Of a stretch of DNA of 64,000 nucleotides, positions 27,952 to 36,130 are shown piece by piece. Below the pieces are notes generated by a model. That model was not told the DNA's origin, did not search any database, and was given only the letters and a program-made list of their open reading frames with translations. Source of the stretch: DATFCK01 sp045809745 (GTDB lineage: Bacteria; Verrucomicrobiota; Verrucomicrobiia; Chthoniobacterales; UBA10450); the NCBI GenBank assembly GCA_045809745.1, contig JBJMXE010000122.1:1-64000 (forward strand), in the 5' to 3' direction. Numbering within the stretch: position 1 is the first letter of the stretch; each line of letters begins with the position of its first letter. The position numbers and the translations under genes are program-made.

Positions 27952-28380
27952 CTATTTATACGAGTAAACGAGGCAATACGTGCTCTCGTCGCCTTCAAGG
28001 AGACCTACCGAAACGTAATACTGACCGCTGCTCGTGGGCGTAAACCCAGCCGCTGCTTTGTCGCCATCATTATACATTTCCGTGGTGACTCGCTGGCCAG
28101 TCTCATCATAGACGGCAACGTCGATTTTCTTCGCCGGATCCACGGCTCCCACCGAAAACCAGTATTGGTTTCCCGCGTACAAGTTGACTGCGACCAAAGC
28201 GTTCTCTTTCTGCTTAACCGGGCCGGTCCAGTGCCCGTCGCGCATTTTGAACCCTTCGTTCGAAAAGGCGCCGGCCAAGTCGAGCACCAGCTTATGGGCC
28301 TGCACTTCGCGATCCGTCTCGGCGCTAACCGGACCTAAGCCGAGCACGAAACAGCAAATAGTTAGGCAAGCCAGCCTCAT
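27952..28380 (-). CDS. Secreted hypothetical protein
   Basis: This 142-residue protein has a clear signal peptide ending near VSAET. The mature part is beta rich (YWFSVGAVDPAKKIDVAVYD and GQYYVSVGLLEGDESTYCLV) and recalls PPC-type pre-peptidase domains found on secreted proteins, without any catalytic motif. It overlaps the upstream gene by four bases, so the two are coupled. Confidence 0.75.
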   Translation of the reverse strand: MRLACLTICCFVLGLGPVSAETDREVQAHKLVLDLAGAFSNEGFKMRDGHWTGPVKQKENALVAVNLYAGNQYWFSVGAVDPAKKIDVAVYDETGQRVTTEMYNDGDKAAAGFTPTSSGQYYVSVGLLEGDESTYCLVYSYK

Positions 28381-29183
28381 TTCGTCTCCGGCTTTTCTTG
28401 AATTTCGGCCATGACATGCCCGACCGCTTCATGAACCTTGCGGATATCGTCCACCGTCGGCGGCTTGCCCGGAGGAAATGCGACGAGCTGCTCGATTGTT
28501 CCGAGTTGATCGCTGACCTTTTTGACTAACGGGTCGTTCCTCGTTTCCGGCGAGATGTCCTCGACTTTCGAGTGAATGAAATTTACCAGTGCCGGTTGGC
28601 GCAAAACCTTGGCGCTTTGCTCGGTGAAATTCTGCAGGACCGCTGCACTAACGACTTCCGTTCCGCGTATCCAGCCACCGAGACTAACCAGGATCACCAG
28701 GTCCTGATCCTGGTGAGACTGCATGGAAGATTTTACTTCGTTCTGGGTGGCCTCGAGTTCTTCCTGGAGTGCATCCCACTCATTGTTTTCAGCGAAGTCG
28801 TTGATGCTATTACTCCGGCCGAGGATGTTCTCACTCACGCCCAGCGCCTTCGCCATTTTGATAATGTCGGTGCCGATATTTTTCACCTGTTGGCCGTCCT
28901 GCGCTTCCACAGCGATGAAGCCGTCGGCAATCAGTCCGCCAAGATTCAGGGCGATCTGAGGGCGATTGCTGTATGTGGTCGGGATCGGGCCGCGAAATTG
29001 ACCGGACCAGTTTGGTTTGCCGGGTTTGCCTAACGCCGCGAACAATTCACCCGGTGTCGGAATGCTGATGGCGTCGTTCCGGACGGCTTTGGCGAGTTGG
29101 GAAGACGACAACCGTGGCGCTTCGGCCGCAGTCAGAGCAACTGCGGACAACACCATAATTGCGATGGCACGGTATGGGTACAT
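28377..29183 (-). CDS. Secreted hypothetical protein
   Basis: This 268-residue protein carries a signal peptide (IAIMVLSAVALTAAEAP) and an otherwise helical, acidic mature part without recognised domain. One stretch (LQEELEATQNEVKSSMQS) could form a short coiled coil. It begins 66 bp after the coiled-coil gene and overlaps the next secreted-protein gene, suggesting a joint envelope or extracellular role. No function can be assigned. Confidence 0.75.
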   Translation of the reverse strand: MYPYRAIAIMVLSAVALTAAEAPRLSSSQLAKAVRNDAISIPTPGELFAALGKPGKPNWSGQFRGPIPTTYSNRPQIALNLGGLIADGFIAVEAQDGQQVKNIGTDIIKMAKALGVSENILGRSNSINDFAENNEWDALQEELEATQNEVKSSMQSHQDQDLVILVSLGGWIRGTEVVSAAVLQNFTEQSAKVLRQPALVNFIHSKVEDISPETRNDPLVKKVSDQLGTIEQLVAFPPGKPPTVDDIRKVHEAVGHVMAEIQEKPETK

Positions 29184-29249
29184 CAGCTCGTACGTTAACC
29201 CCTTGAGCCGACAATGCCAGCGCGATCTCCGGCGCGGCGCGATCGATAG

Positions 29250-30614
29250 CTACTGTCGCGGAGTAACTTGTATTTCGACCACGTCATCTGCATCTGAATT
29301 GACCAGCGTAGTTTGCGGTGGATCGATTCCTATCGCTCGGAAGCCTTTTAACAGCGTCGCCACATGCGCCGGTTCTTTGCTTTCGTTTTTGTAACCGATC
29401 CGGATTCCGCTCGCCGGCCGTCCCGTGGTGAAAAAATTAAGAGGCTCGCTCTCTAATAAAGTAAACCCCGCGTCTTTTAGTAGTTTAACGATCTGGCTGC
29501 CAAACTCGTGCGTCTCGTTGTTAAAGAAGATGGCCGAAACAATGACTCGGCCGCGGGATTGTCCGCGAACCGCTTCCAGGAATGTGAGTCGCTGGTCCGG
29601 CGTGATCGTGCGGGGTCGCTGGGCGGCTTCTAGTTTTCCGGCGACGGCTTTGGCTTCATCTGCCGAATGCCGTGCCTGAGTGAGATCAGCTTCCAACTTA
29701 CTGACGCGGGACCCGTTTTCCTGGACCGTGGTCTGCGCGGTGGCGAGCGTCGTTTCCAATTCAGTCACTCGTTGGGTCTTCGCTTGCTCGGACTGCCGGG
29801 TTTTCGCCAGCTCCGCCTCGAGCTGGTTCAGCCGGTCCACTTTGTCTTTGTCGGTTTTTTGCGTAGCAGCAAAGTCGGCCTCGATCTGCGACAGGCGCCC
29901 CGATTTCTCTTCCTCTACGCGACGAAGATCGTTCAGCTGCGCTTGTAGCTGATTGAGGCGAGCTGTCTGTTCCTTATTTGTTTTTTGTGCAGCGGCGAGA
30001 TCGGATTCGGTTTGGGTCAGGCGCAATGTCTTCGCTTCGTCGGAACCGCGGATCTTGGCGAGTTCGGCCTCCGCCCGGGCCAGCTGTTCCGCCTGCTCCT
30101 TACCCGATTTCTGCGCTTCGGCGAGAGCCGCTTCGGTCTGGGTGAGACGCAACGACCTCGCTTCTTCAGCGCGCCGCACTTCCACTAGCTGGGTTTCGGC
30201 TTGTGCAGCTCGCGTTGTTTGATCCTTCGCCGTCTTCGATGTTACCGAGAGATCGGCTTCAGCTTGAGCCAAGCGGATTGATTTTGCTTCCTCCGATCTT
30301 CGGACCTTCTGTAACTCGGCTTCCGCCTTAGTCAGCCTGGAGCTCATCTCCTTTTCAGTCTTGCGCATTGTCACTAGCGCCTTCTCGGCTTCAGTCACGC
30401 GCGACCTACGCGCTTCGCGCTCGGCCAGTGGGACATCCTTGTCGGCTGCGCGCCGGGTGATTTCGCTGCTGCTGAAATACAGAACGGCTAGCGACACCAC
30501 CACTAGCGCAGCTCCGACAATGCCGGCAATGGCAGCAGCGGAGTTGACCAGGGTAAGGAGATGTTCCGGCCATGACTGCATGTTGAGTTTGGGTAGCACT
30601 TGGGCTGGTCGCAT
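29250..30614 (-). CDS. Membrane-anchored long coiled-coil protein with 42-residue repeats
   Basis: This 454-residue protein has an N-terminal membrane helix (IAGIVGAALVVVSLAVLYF) and then about 280 residues of coiled coil. The latter is built from a 42-residue unit, six heptads, seen as EAELQKVRRSEEAKSIRLAQ then AEADLS, with later copies such as EAELAKIRGSDEAKTLRLTQ. At least five units are visible. The C-terminal 110 residues form a globular domain (GRVIVSAIFFNNETHEFGSQ) unknown to me. It may act as an envelope spacer or scaffold. It heads the minus-strand group of exported proteins. Confidence 0.82.
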   Translation of the reverse strand: MRPAQVLPKLNMQSWPEHLLTLVNSAAAIAGIVGAALVVVSLAVLYFSSSEITRRAADKDVPLAEREARRSRVTEAEKALVTMRKTEKEMSSRLTKAEAELQKVRRSEEAKSIRLAQAEADLSVTSKTAKDQTTRAAQAETQLVEVRRAEEARSLRLTQTEAALAEAQKSGKEQAEQLARAEAELAKIRGSDEAKTLRLTQTESDLAAAQKTNKEQTARLNQLQAQLNDLRRVEEEKSGRLSQIEADFAATQKTDKDKVDRLNQLEAELAKTRQSEQAKTQRVTELETTLATAQTTVQENGSRVSKLEADLTQARHSADEAKAVAGKLEAAQRPRTITPDQRLTFLEAVRGQSRGRVIVSAIFFNNETHEFGSQIVKLLKDAGFTLLESEPLNFFTTGRPASGIRIGYKNESKEPAHVATLLKGFRAIGIDPPQTTLVNSDADDVVEIQVTPRQ

Positions 30615-30836
30615 TCTGATTCTAATGGACGCGCGCTGATATGATTTTTGAGGAGTCTATGAATGTTGGGCAATCTAAATCTCATCGAATTGAGCGGAAT
30701 GACGGGGCCCAAACCGGCCGGCTGAGCCGGGGCCAGGTCACAGCGCCGCCGCGGAGGCGGTCCAGAGGACCGGAACCTTTGAAATTGAACTGTGTCTCAC
30801 GGTGAGCATGATAGGCGCGCGGGACCCCGCATTACT

Positions 30837-32120
30837 ATGGCAACAACTTCGATCCGAGATGTTCACGCGCGCGAAATCCTCGATTCGCGCGGGAATCCCA
30901 CTATAGAAGTCGACGTCCATTTAGACGGTGGGGGTTTCGGACGGGCGGCGGTACCGAGCGGCGCCAGTACTGGGGAGCATGAGGCATGGGAGCTCCGCGA
31001 CGGTGATAAAACGCGCTACTCCGGAAAAGGAGTGACCAAAGCGGTCGACAACGTCAACCAAACGATTTTTCCGGCGATCAAAAGCTGGGATGCCCGGGAG
31101 CAGGCAAAGATCGATCAGAAAATAATCGAGCTCGACGGAACTCCGAACAAAAACAAATTGGGAGCGAACGCGCTGCTCGGTGTTTCACTTGCCGTTGCAC
31201 ATGCGGCGGCTTCCGCCGCCCGTCTTCCGCTGTTTCGATATCTCGGCGGAAATGAGGCGCGGGTGCTGCCGGTCCCAATGATGAACATCCTGAATGCCGG
31301 CGCCCATTCCGATGCGCCGATCGATTTCCAGGAGTTTATGGTGATGCCCACAGGCGTCAGCACATTTGCGGAGGCGGTCCGGTGCGGCGCGGAAATCTTT
31401 CACGCGCTAAAGTCGGTTTTGAAGGCGCGAAACCTCTCCACTAACGTCGGCGACGAGGGCGGGTTCGCCCCGCAGCTCAAGTCGGCGGACGACGCACTCG
31501 AATCCATTGCCGCAGCGGTGCAGAAAGCCGGATACTCGTTAGGCGAGCAGGTTTTCATCGCTCTGGACGTGGCTTCGTCCGAATTTTATGACGCGGCTGA
31601 GAATCGCTACGTCTTCAAAAAATCAGACGGCTCAAGTCGCACCGCGGCCGAACTCATCGATTATTACCAGGGCCTGTGCGACCGGTTTCCGATTATCTCA
31701 ATTGAGGATGGCTGCGCGGAAAATGACTGGGACGGCTGGAAATTGCTGACCTCGCGGTTAGGGGATAAGATTCAGTTGGTGGGGGACGATCTGTTTGTGA
31801 CCAATGTGCAGTTCCTCCAGAAAGGAATCGAGCAGCACGTGGCGAATTCGATCCTGGTGAAGGTAAACCAGATCGGGACGCTCACCGAAACACTGGCCGC
31901 AATCGATCTTGCCAAGAAGAACAACTACACCGCGGTGATCAGCCATCGCTCCGGCGAAACCGAAGACACCACCATTTCCGACATTGCGGTTGCTACCAAC
32001 GCCGGACAGATCAAGACGGGATCTCTTTGTCGAAGCGATCGCGTTGCCAAGTACAACCAGCTTCTTCGGATTGCGGAAGAACTTGGTGACAACGCAGAGT
32101 ACGGCGGTAAGATGCGCTAA
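30837..32120 (+). CDS. eno: Enolase
   Basis: The enzyme interconverts 2-phosphoglycerate and phosphoenolpyruvate in glycolysis. The 427-residue product shows AREILDSRGNPTIEVDV, the mobile loop SGASTG, NVGDEGGFAP, the metal-binding SIEDGCAENDWDGW, and the catalytic Lys in ILVKVNQIGTL with SHRSGETEDTTI. The ATG of MATTSIRDV is preferred to an upstream start that adds unrelated residues. An FtsB-like gene starts one base after the stop, as in many bacteria. Confidence 0.97.
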   Translation: MATTSIRDVHAREILDSRGNPTIEVDVHLDGGGFGRAAVPSGASTGEHEAWELRDGDKTRYSGKGVTKAVDNVNQTIFPAIKSWDAREQAKIDQKIIELDGTPNKNKLGANALLGVSLAVAHAAASAARLPLFRYLGGNEARVLPVPMMNILNAGAHSDAPIDFQEFMVMPTGVSTFAEAVRCGAEIFHALKSVLKARNLSTNVGDEGGFAPQLKSADDALESIAAAVQKAGYSLGEQVFIALDVASSEFYDAAENRYVFKKSDGSSRTAAELIDYYQGLCDRFPIISIEDGCAENDWDGWKLLTSRLGDKIQLVGDDLFVTNVQFLQKGIEQHVANSILVKVNQIGTLTETLAAIDLAKKNNYTAVISHRSGETEDTTISDIAVATNAGQIKTGSLCRSDRVAKYNQLLRIAEELGDNAEYGGKMR

Positions 32121-32121
32121 G

Positions 32122-32478
32122 GTGGAGCAAACATACGGCGATTTCCGCGCCCGACGGGAAGCGACTCTCTGGCAGCGATTAAATCGCGTTCTCCGCATTC
32201 TTCTCGGAATTGCGGTGTGGCTCGTGATCGTTAGTCTTTTCGTGCCGCCGTACAAAAAACTGACGCAAAGCCGCGCCGAAATCGACAATCTCCTGGCCCA
32301 GGTGGCAGATCAAAAAACGCTGCTGGCGCGGCAGAGTCGCGAAGTCAATCTGCTGAAAACGGACGCCACTTATCTGGAAACGATTACGCGCGATCGGCTT
32401 GATATGATGAAAGAAGGCGAAACCATCTTTCGGTTAGAGGCCGGGTCTGGCAAAGGCAAAGACGCTGGCCGGAAGTAG
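32122..32478 (+). CDS. FtsB/DivIC-family septum formation protein
   Basis: This 118-residue protein has one transmembrane helix (ILLGIAVWLVIVSLFVP) followed by a coiled coil (EIDNLLAQVADQKTLLARQS) and the extra-cytoplasmic end YLETITRDRLDMMKEGE, the usual FtsB layout. FtsB bridges FtsL and FtsQ in the division complex. The GTG start lies directly after eno (TAA-G-GTG); the longer upstream frame would run through eno and is not credible. The eno-ftsB order supports the call. Confidence 0.85.
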   Translation: MEQTYGDFRARREATLWQRLNRVLRILLGIAVWLVIVSLFVPPYKKLTQSRAEIDNLLAQVADQKTLLARQSREVNLLKTDATYLETITRDRLDMMKEGETIFRLEAGSGKGKDAGRK

Positions 32479-32544
32479 AAAGCGAACGGGCCAGATGACA
32501 CCGAGCTGGACCTGACAAATCCGCACCCGCCGTTATATTTGGCC

Positions 32545-33688
32545 ATGCCTACCGAGGTTGCTGCCGTTGATGCTCAAGATTTAAAGACCCGTTTGAGCGA
32601 GCTTCGGAGGTTTCTTTGACCTGCCCAAACTGCAGGAGAAGCTAACCGCGCTCGAGGCGCGGATGAGCGCCCCGGACTTTTGGGACAACCGGGAGCGCGC
32701 CCAGGCGGATGTCGAGGAAGTGTCCCGGGTCCGCTCATTAATAAACCCGTTTGGCGAGCTGGAGCGCGAGATTAGCGATTTCGAGGCGCTGCAACAGTTG
32801 GCTGCAGAAGAGAATGACGACGGCGCCCGGGCGGAAGTTGAACGCGACATACTGGCCGAACACGGTCGACTCGTGCACAAGCTCGAAGAGTTCGAGCTGC
32901 GCCAATTCCTTTCCGGCGAGAACGACCGTTCCAATGCCTTCGTCACGATCCATTCCGGCGCGGGTGGTACCGAGTCATGCGATTGGGCCGACATGCTTCT
33001 GCGGATGTATCAACGCTGGATCGAGCGCAGCGGCTACAAGTCGCAGACCGTGGATATTCAACAGGGGGAAGAAGTTGGAATTAAATCGGTGACGCTGCTG
33101 GTTAGTGGCGATTACGCCTACGGTCATTTGCAAACCGATCGCGGCGTTCACCGGCTCGTTAGGATATCGCCGTTCGACGCCAACAAGCGGCGTCACACTT
33201 CGTTCGCTAGTGTTGATGTGGTGCCGGAAATCGCCGACTCAGCACCGATTGAAGTGAATCCGGCTGACATTGAGGTCGACACCTACCGCAGCGGCGGCAA
33301 AGGCGGCCAAAACGTGAACAAGGTCGAGACCGCTGTGCGTTTGGTGCACAAGCCGACCGGAATCGTGGTGGCGTGTCAGGCCGAACGAAGCCAGGGCCGC
33401 AATCGCGAGCTGGCGATGAAGATGTTGAAAGCGAAACTTTACGAGATCGAACAGGATAAGAAACGCGCGGAGATCGACCGGCAATATGGTGAAAAGGGTG
33501 ACATTGCCTGGGGCAGTCAGATTCGCTCGTATGTGTTCCAGCCATACCAAATGGTGAAGGATCACCGGACCGGCGCCGAGACCAGCAATGTTCAGGCGGT
33601 GATGGATGGCGATATCGATATGTTCATTCAGGCGAAGCTCCGAGGTTTGAAGAACACGAAGGGCAACGACAAGGACGGCGACATTTGA
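32545..33688 (+). CDS. prfB: Peptide chain release factor 2 (programmed frameshift)
   Basis: RF2 ends translation at UGA and UAA codons. The gene starts at the ATG of MPTEVAAVDAQDLK and has an in-frame TGA after 24 codons at 32617-32619. A +1 shift at CTT-T resumes at GAC (32618) to give 380 residues, DLPKLQEKLTALEA and so on. The stop-recognition SPF (in RISPFDANKRR) and catalytic GGQ (in YRSGGKGGQNVNKVE) are intact. It follows the FtsB-like gene by 66 bp. Confidence 0.96.
32605..32620 (+). promoter_or_regulatory. Programmed +1 frameshift site of prfB
   Basis: CGGAGGTTTCTTTGAC carries a Shine-Dalgarno-like GGAGG three bases before the CTT slip codon, which is followed by TGA and C. This is the classical autoregulatory arrangement: when RF2 is scarce, ribosomes pause at TGA, slip by one and make more RF2. 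Confidence 0.95.
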
Positions 33689-33777
33689 TCGGCCAAACAG
33701 TAGAACGATCGTGAGTTGGAGGCGTCGCTATCCGAATGACGGACTCGTGAGCGCTGGAAGCGTTCGAGAGATAAAGT

Positions 33778-33802
33778 GCGACGGTCAGAGACCGCCGCTA
33801 CA
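33778..33802. repeat. Type A palindromic repeat
   Basis: GACGGTCAGAGACCGCCGCT, continuing ACA, is an inverted-orientation copy of the GTAGCGGCGGTCT family, about 90 bp after the prfB stop. Confidence 0.75.
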
Positions 33803-33846
33803 AAGGGAGGGCGTTCGCATTGGTTAGGATGCGCGCCCCGTTCTCT

Positions 33847-33927
33847 GTCATGTCGACCGTAGTGGAGACATCTCTCACTCCATCCTTCTCTAGGGCGTGA
33901 GATTTCTGGGCTGCGCTCGAAAATGAC
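33847..33927. repeat. Type B repeat (GTCATxxCGA ... AATGAC)
   Basis: The element opens with GTCATGTCGACCGTAGTGGA and closes with TGCGCTCGAAAATGAC, so its two ends are imperfect inverted copies. The GTCAT-CGA-GTGGAGA word resembles dispersed repeats known from many environmental bacterial genomes. It lies in non-coding sequence. Confidence 0.65.
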
Positions 33928-34141
33928 AAAAAGAGCGCGCTGAATCCGCCCTGGGGCCTGGCAGTCCATCACGAGAGTAGCCTAACCACCTAAATGGGGC
34001 CTAACCGATCGAGTCAAGACGACTAGTTGCCCCGCATTTGGAAGGGAAACGCCGACCCCGGCACGGCATCTTCGGGGAAGGGCTCATAATAAAACATAGG
34101 GTGCTAGAAATGGTCACATGCCTGGCCCAGTTTCGAGACCA

Positions 34142-34170
34142 TTGTTAGGCAGACAGGACGAGCCTAACAA
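34142..34170. promoter_or_regulatory. Perfect 9-bp inverted repeat upstream of the small-protein pair
   Basis: TTGTTAGGC and GCCTAACAA are exact inverted copies separated by 11 bp, about 120 bp before the first small gene. It could be an operator for a dimeric regulator or form a stem-loop in the leader. Both arms contain the heptamer GTTAGGC that is enriched across the window, so chance pairing of that motif is the alternative. Confidence 0.4.
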
Positions 34171-34292
34171 ACTATGTCGAGAAAGTTTTGTCGTTGTAAG
34201 TAGCTTGTTCAGAATTGTTTACATAGAGCGATCCGATGCCGTTTCAGCGGCTTCCCCAACCTGGCACAGTTGGTGTTAATAGGGAGTCGAAA

Positions 34293-34487
34293 GTGAGCAC
34301 CCCGAAAGACAATAAGAATGCGCCCGCCGGAGAGGGACACCATCAAAGGCCCAAGCGCAGGAAAGAAAAAATGATCCGTTTAGATGATCTGATCCCTAAA
34401 GGAAATGTCGTTGGCGGGCGTCAATTGTTGTTCGGGGCCACTGACACCACTGAAACAATAACTAACCCAAAACAGCAGGAAAACTGA
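34293..34487 (+). CDS. Small protein with DL-P-GG motif
   Basis: This 64-residue hydrophilic protein has a very basic stretch (HHQRPKRRKEKMIRLDDL) and then the motif DDLIPKGNVVGGRQLLFGAT. A longer frame starts at 34236, but an AGGGAG ribosome binding site (34281-34286) is placed correctly for the GTG at 34293. The DLxPxxxxxGG pattern is shared with the next gene and recalls double-glycine leader peptides, but no processing enzyme is nearby. Function unknown. Confidence 0.65.
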   Translation: MSTPKDNKNAPAGEGHHQRPKRRKEKMIRLDDLIPKGNVVGGRQLLFGATDTTETITNPKQQEN

Positions 34488-34489
34488 AT

Positions 34490-34687
34490 ATGGCTACAAC
34501 AAAGAAAAACATCAAAGTTCGCGATCTGAAACCCTCCAAGGATGCCAAAGGCGGCGGAGCCCATACGCTCGGTCATACCGCGGCCGGAGCGCATACGCTC
34601 GGTCATACCACGGCCGGTTCCCATACCCTGGGCTCGAGCAAGAATGACCACAAGCATCAAGGTCACGGCACCGGCGGGAATCACTAA
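34490..34687 (+). CDS. Small protein with DL-P-GG motif and His-rich tandem repeats
   Basis: This 65-residue protein opens with a basic, leader-like part (MATTKKNIKVRDLKPSKDAK) ending in GGG. It continues with three near-identical units of about 11 residues: GAHTLGHTAA, GAHTLGHTTA, GSHTLGSS. The tail (HKHQGHGTGGNH) is His/Gly rich, so metal binding is conceivable. The ATG lies two bases after the stop of the preceding small gene and has AGGA upstream. A strong terminator follows. The layout of leader plus repeated core resembles some ribosomally made peptide precursors; this is inference only. Confidence 0.7.
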   Translation: MATTKKNIKVRDLKPSKDAKGGGAHTLGHTAAGAHTLGHTTAGSHTLGSSKNDHKHQGHGTGGNH

Positions 34688-34711
34688 CACAGACCGCAGC
34701 TAACAAAAGAG

Positions 34712-34746
34712 CCGCACTCTGGTTCTAATCCAGGTGCGGTCTTTTT
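34712..34746 (+). terminator. Rho-independent terminator after the small-protein pair
   Basis: CCGCACTCTGG (34712-34722) pairs with CCAGGTGCGG (34730-34739) over a short loop and is followed by CTTTTTG. The GC-rich stem and T-run are classical. It closes the two-gene unit 24 bp after the last stop. Confidence 0.85.
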
Positions 34747-34823
34747 GTGTACCGATGAGCCTATTCAAGCGAGCCATGCCGGTAGGGTCCTGTGCCTGTT
34801 CAAGCGCGCAGGCTAATTTTTCT

Positions 34824-34900
34824 GTCATTTCGAGCGCACTCGAGAAATCTCCTCACTCAAGAGAGAGAGTTAGAGATGTCTCCACTACGGTCGACATGAC
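34824..34900. repeat. Type B repeat
   Basis: Begins GTCATTTCGAGCGCACTCGA and ends TCCACTACGGTCGACATGAC; the ends are imperfect inverted copies. It is closely related to the element at 33847, in the reverse orientation, and the two bracket the small-protein unit. Confidence 0.65.
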
Positions 34901-34939
34901 AGAAAGAGAACCATCCGGTCGCCCGGGCAACGCCCTTCC

Positions 34940-34965
34940 TTGTAGCGGCGGTCTGTGACCGTCGC
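34940..34965. repeat. Type A palindromic repeat
   Basis: TTGTAGCGGCGGTCTGTGAC followed by CGTCG. It forms an inverted pair with the copy at 35121, about 155 bp apart. Confidence 0.75.
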
Positions 34966-35030
34966 ATTCTGTCTTCACCAAGTGATGTATTGCACTGCTC
35001 GTGTGCACCGTAAACGTACGAGCAGTTCTT

Positions 35031-35078
35031 GTAGGGGAAGCTGTTAGCTTCCCATGGGAACCTGGCAGGTTCCCCTAC
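35031..35078. repeat. Hairpin repeat (GTAGGGGAAGCT ... TTCCCCTAC)
   Basis: Two nested hairpins, GGGAAGCTGTTAGCTTCCC and GGGAACCTGGCAGGTTCCC, sit side by side and are enclosed by GTAGG and CCTAC. It lies between the two inverted type A copies. Confidence 0.65.
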
Positions 35079-35120
35079 CGAAGAGTCTTTATGTTGCGCG
35101 GGAGCGCACCGGGCATTAAT

Positions 35121-35146
35121 CCGACGGTCAGAGACCGCCGCTACAA
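35121..35146. repeat. Type A palindromic repeat
   Basis: CCGACGGTCAGAGACCGCCG followed by CTACAA. It ends 8 bp from the stop codon of the FAH-family gene and is the inverted partner of the copy at 34940. Confidence 0.75.
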
Positions 35147-35153
35147 ACAAGAG

Positions 35154-36128
35154 TTACGAACGCGCGGTGATGCGGGTGCGCAACACGCCGATCCGCTCGA
35201 TCTCCAGCTCGATCACGTCACCGGGTTTCAACCAGCCGCCGGTATGTTCAGGCGTCAGCTCGAAGATGCAACCAGCGCCAACGGTTCCGCTCCCGATCAG
35301 ATCTCCCGCAAACAAGTCGGCATCGCGAGAAGCGTGAGCAATCATCTTGGGAAACGAATGGAACAGACTGTTGCTGTGGCCGTGTGACAACTCGCGGCCG
35401 TTTAACCGGGCCCGCATGGAAAGATTAATCGTCTGGTTGTCGATTTTGTCGGCGAACTCGTCACGGGTAACCAGCACCGGGCCGACGGCGGTGGCAAAGT
35501 CCTTTCCTTTTGCCGGGCCCAAACCGATAGCCATTTCCGCACGCTGGAGGTCGCGAGCGCTGAAATCGTTGATAATCGTGAAGCCGGCGACGCATTTCCA
35601 AGCCTGTTCGGGCGACACATTCCGAACCCGGGCGCCGATAACGAGTCCCAGTTGCAGACCGTAATCGAGTTCATTCGAACCGGCCGGGGTGGTAATGGAT
35701 GTCTGATCTCCTACTAACGAATTCGGGTTAGAAAAGTAGAACGCCGGAATTTCAAACCATGCCTGAACCATATCGAGGCCATGGCGCGAGCGCACCGTTC
35801 TGACGTGCTGCTCAAACCCGTAAAAATTTCGAAACGCCGGTGGACGCAATATGGGCGGCATGAATCGCTTCGCAGCAAAGCTCCGGCCTCCGCGGCTTTG
35901 AAACAGCCGTCCATGTTCCGGCCAGTCACTGATCTTCCGGGTGAATTCTGAAAACCGCGGCATGAGCATCGGCAGAAAAGAACTCAAAGGTGCAGCCGGG
36001 GTAGGCGGCAGGTCGTTAACGCCGAAGAATGAGAGGAATGCATGCAGACCCACCCACTGCCGGGAGTCGACCGCAACCGCGGCGACCGGAGCAGTGCCAT
36101 TCTCCGGCAAAACACTGGCCAGCCGCAT
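35154..36128 (-). CDS. Fumarylacetoacetate hydrolase family protein
   Basis: The 324-residue protein belongs to the FAH family, which cleaves C-C bonds or hydrolyses acylpyruvates with a divalent metal. C-terminal family features are visible: LDYGLQLGLVIG (metal-binding acid), AGFTIINDFSARDLQ, GPAKGKDFATAVGPVLV and GDLIGSGTVGAGC. The N-terminal third is longer than in the small FAH proteins and includes FYGFEQHVRTVR, found in the larger type. The exact substrate is unknown. The aldose epimerase gene is 2 bp upstream. Confidence 0.9.
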   Translation of the reverse strand: MRLASVLPENGTAPVAAVAVDSRQWVGLHAFLSFFGVNDLPPTPAAPLSSFLPMLMPRFSEFTRKISDWPEHGRLFQSRGGRSFAAKRFMPPILRPPAFRNFYGFEQHVRTVRSRHGLDMVQAWFEIPAFYFSNPNSLVGDQTSITTPAGSNELDYGLQLGLVIGARVRNVSPEQAWKCVAGFTIINDFSARDLQRAEMAIGLGPAKGKDFATAVGPVLVTRDEFADKIDNQTINLSMRARLNGRELSHGHSNSLFHSFPKMIAHASRDADLFAGDLIGSGTVGAGCIFELTPEHTGGWLKPGDVIELEIERIGVLRTRITARS

Positions 36129-36130
36129 TG

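Larger units (their letters stand above)
33689..34141. other. Gene-free stretch with palindromic repeats
   Basis: No credible coding frame lies between prfB and the inverted repeat at 34142. The stretch holds one type A repeat, one type B element, and two GCCTAAC heptamers within 40 bp near 33970-34005. The rest shows no recognisable structure. Confidence 0.5.
34747..35153. other. Repeat-rich gene-free stretch
   Basis: About 400 bp between the terminator and the FAH gene holds one type B element, a pair of type A repeats in opposite orientation and a separate hairpin. No believable gene is present. Confidence 0.55.

Noticed and set aside
29953..30222. Repetitive plus-strand frames across the coiled-coil gene, and the idea of a tandem or CRISPR-like array
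   Set aside because: The 126-bp periodicity is explained by the 42-residue protein repeats; there are no conserved short repeats with unique spacers.
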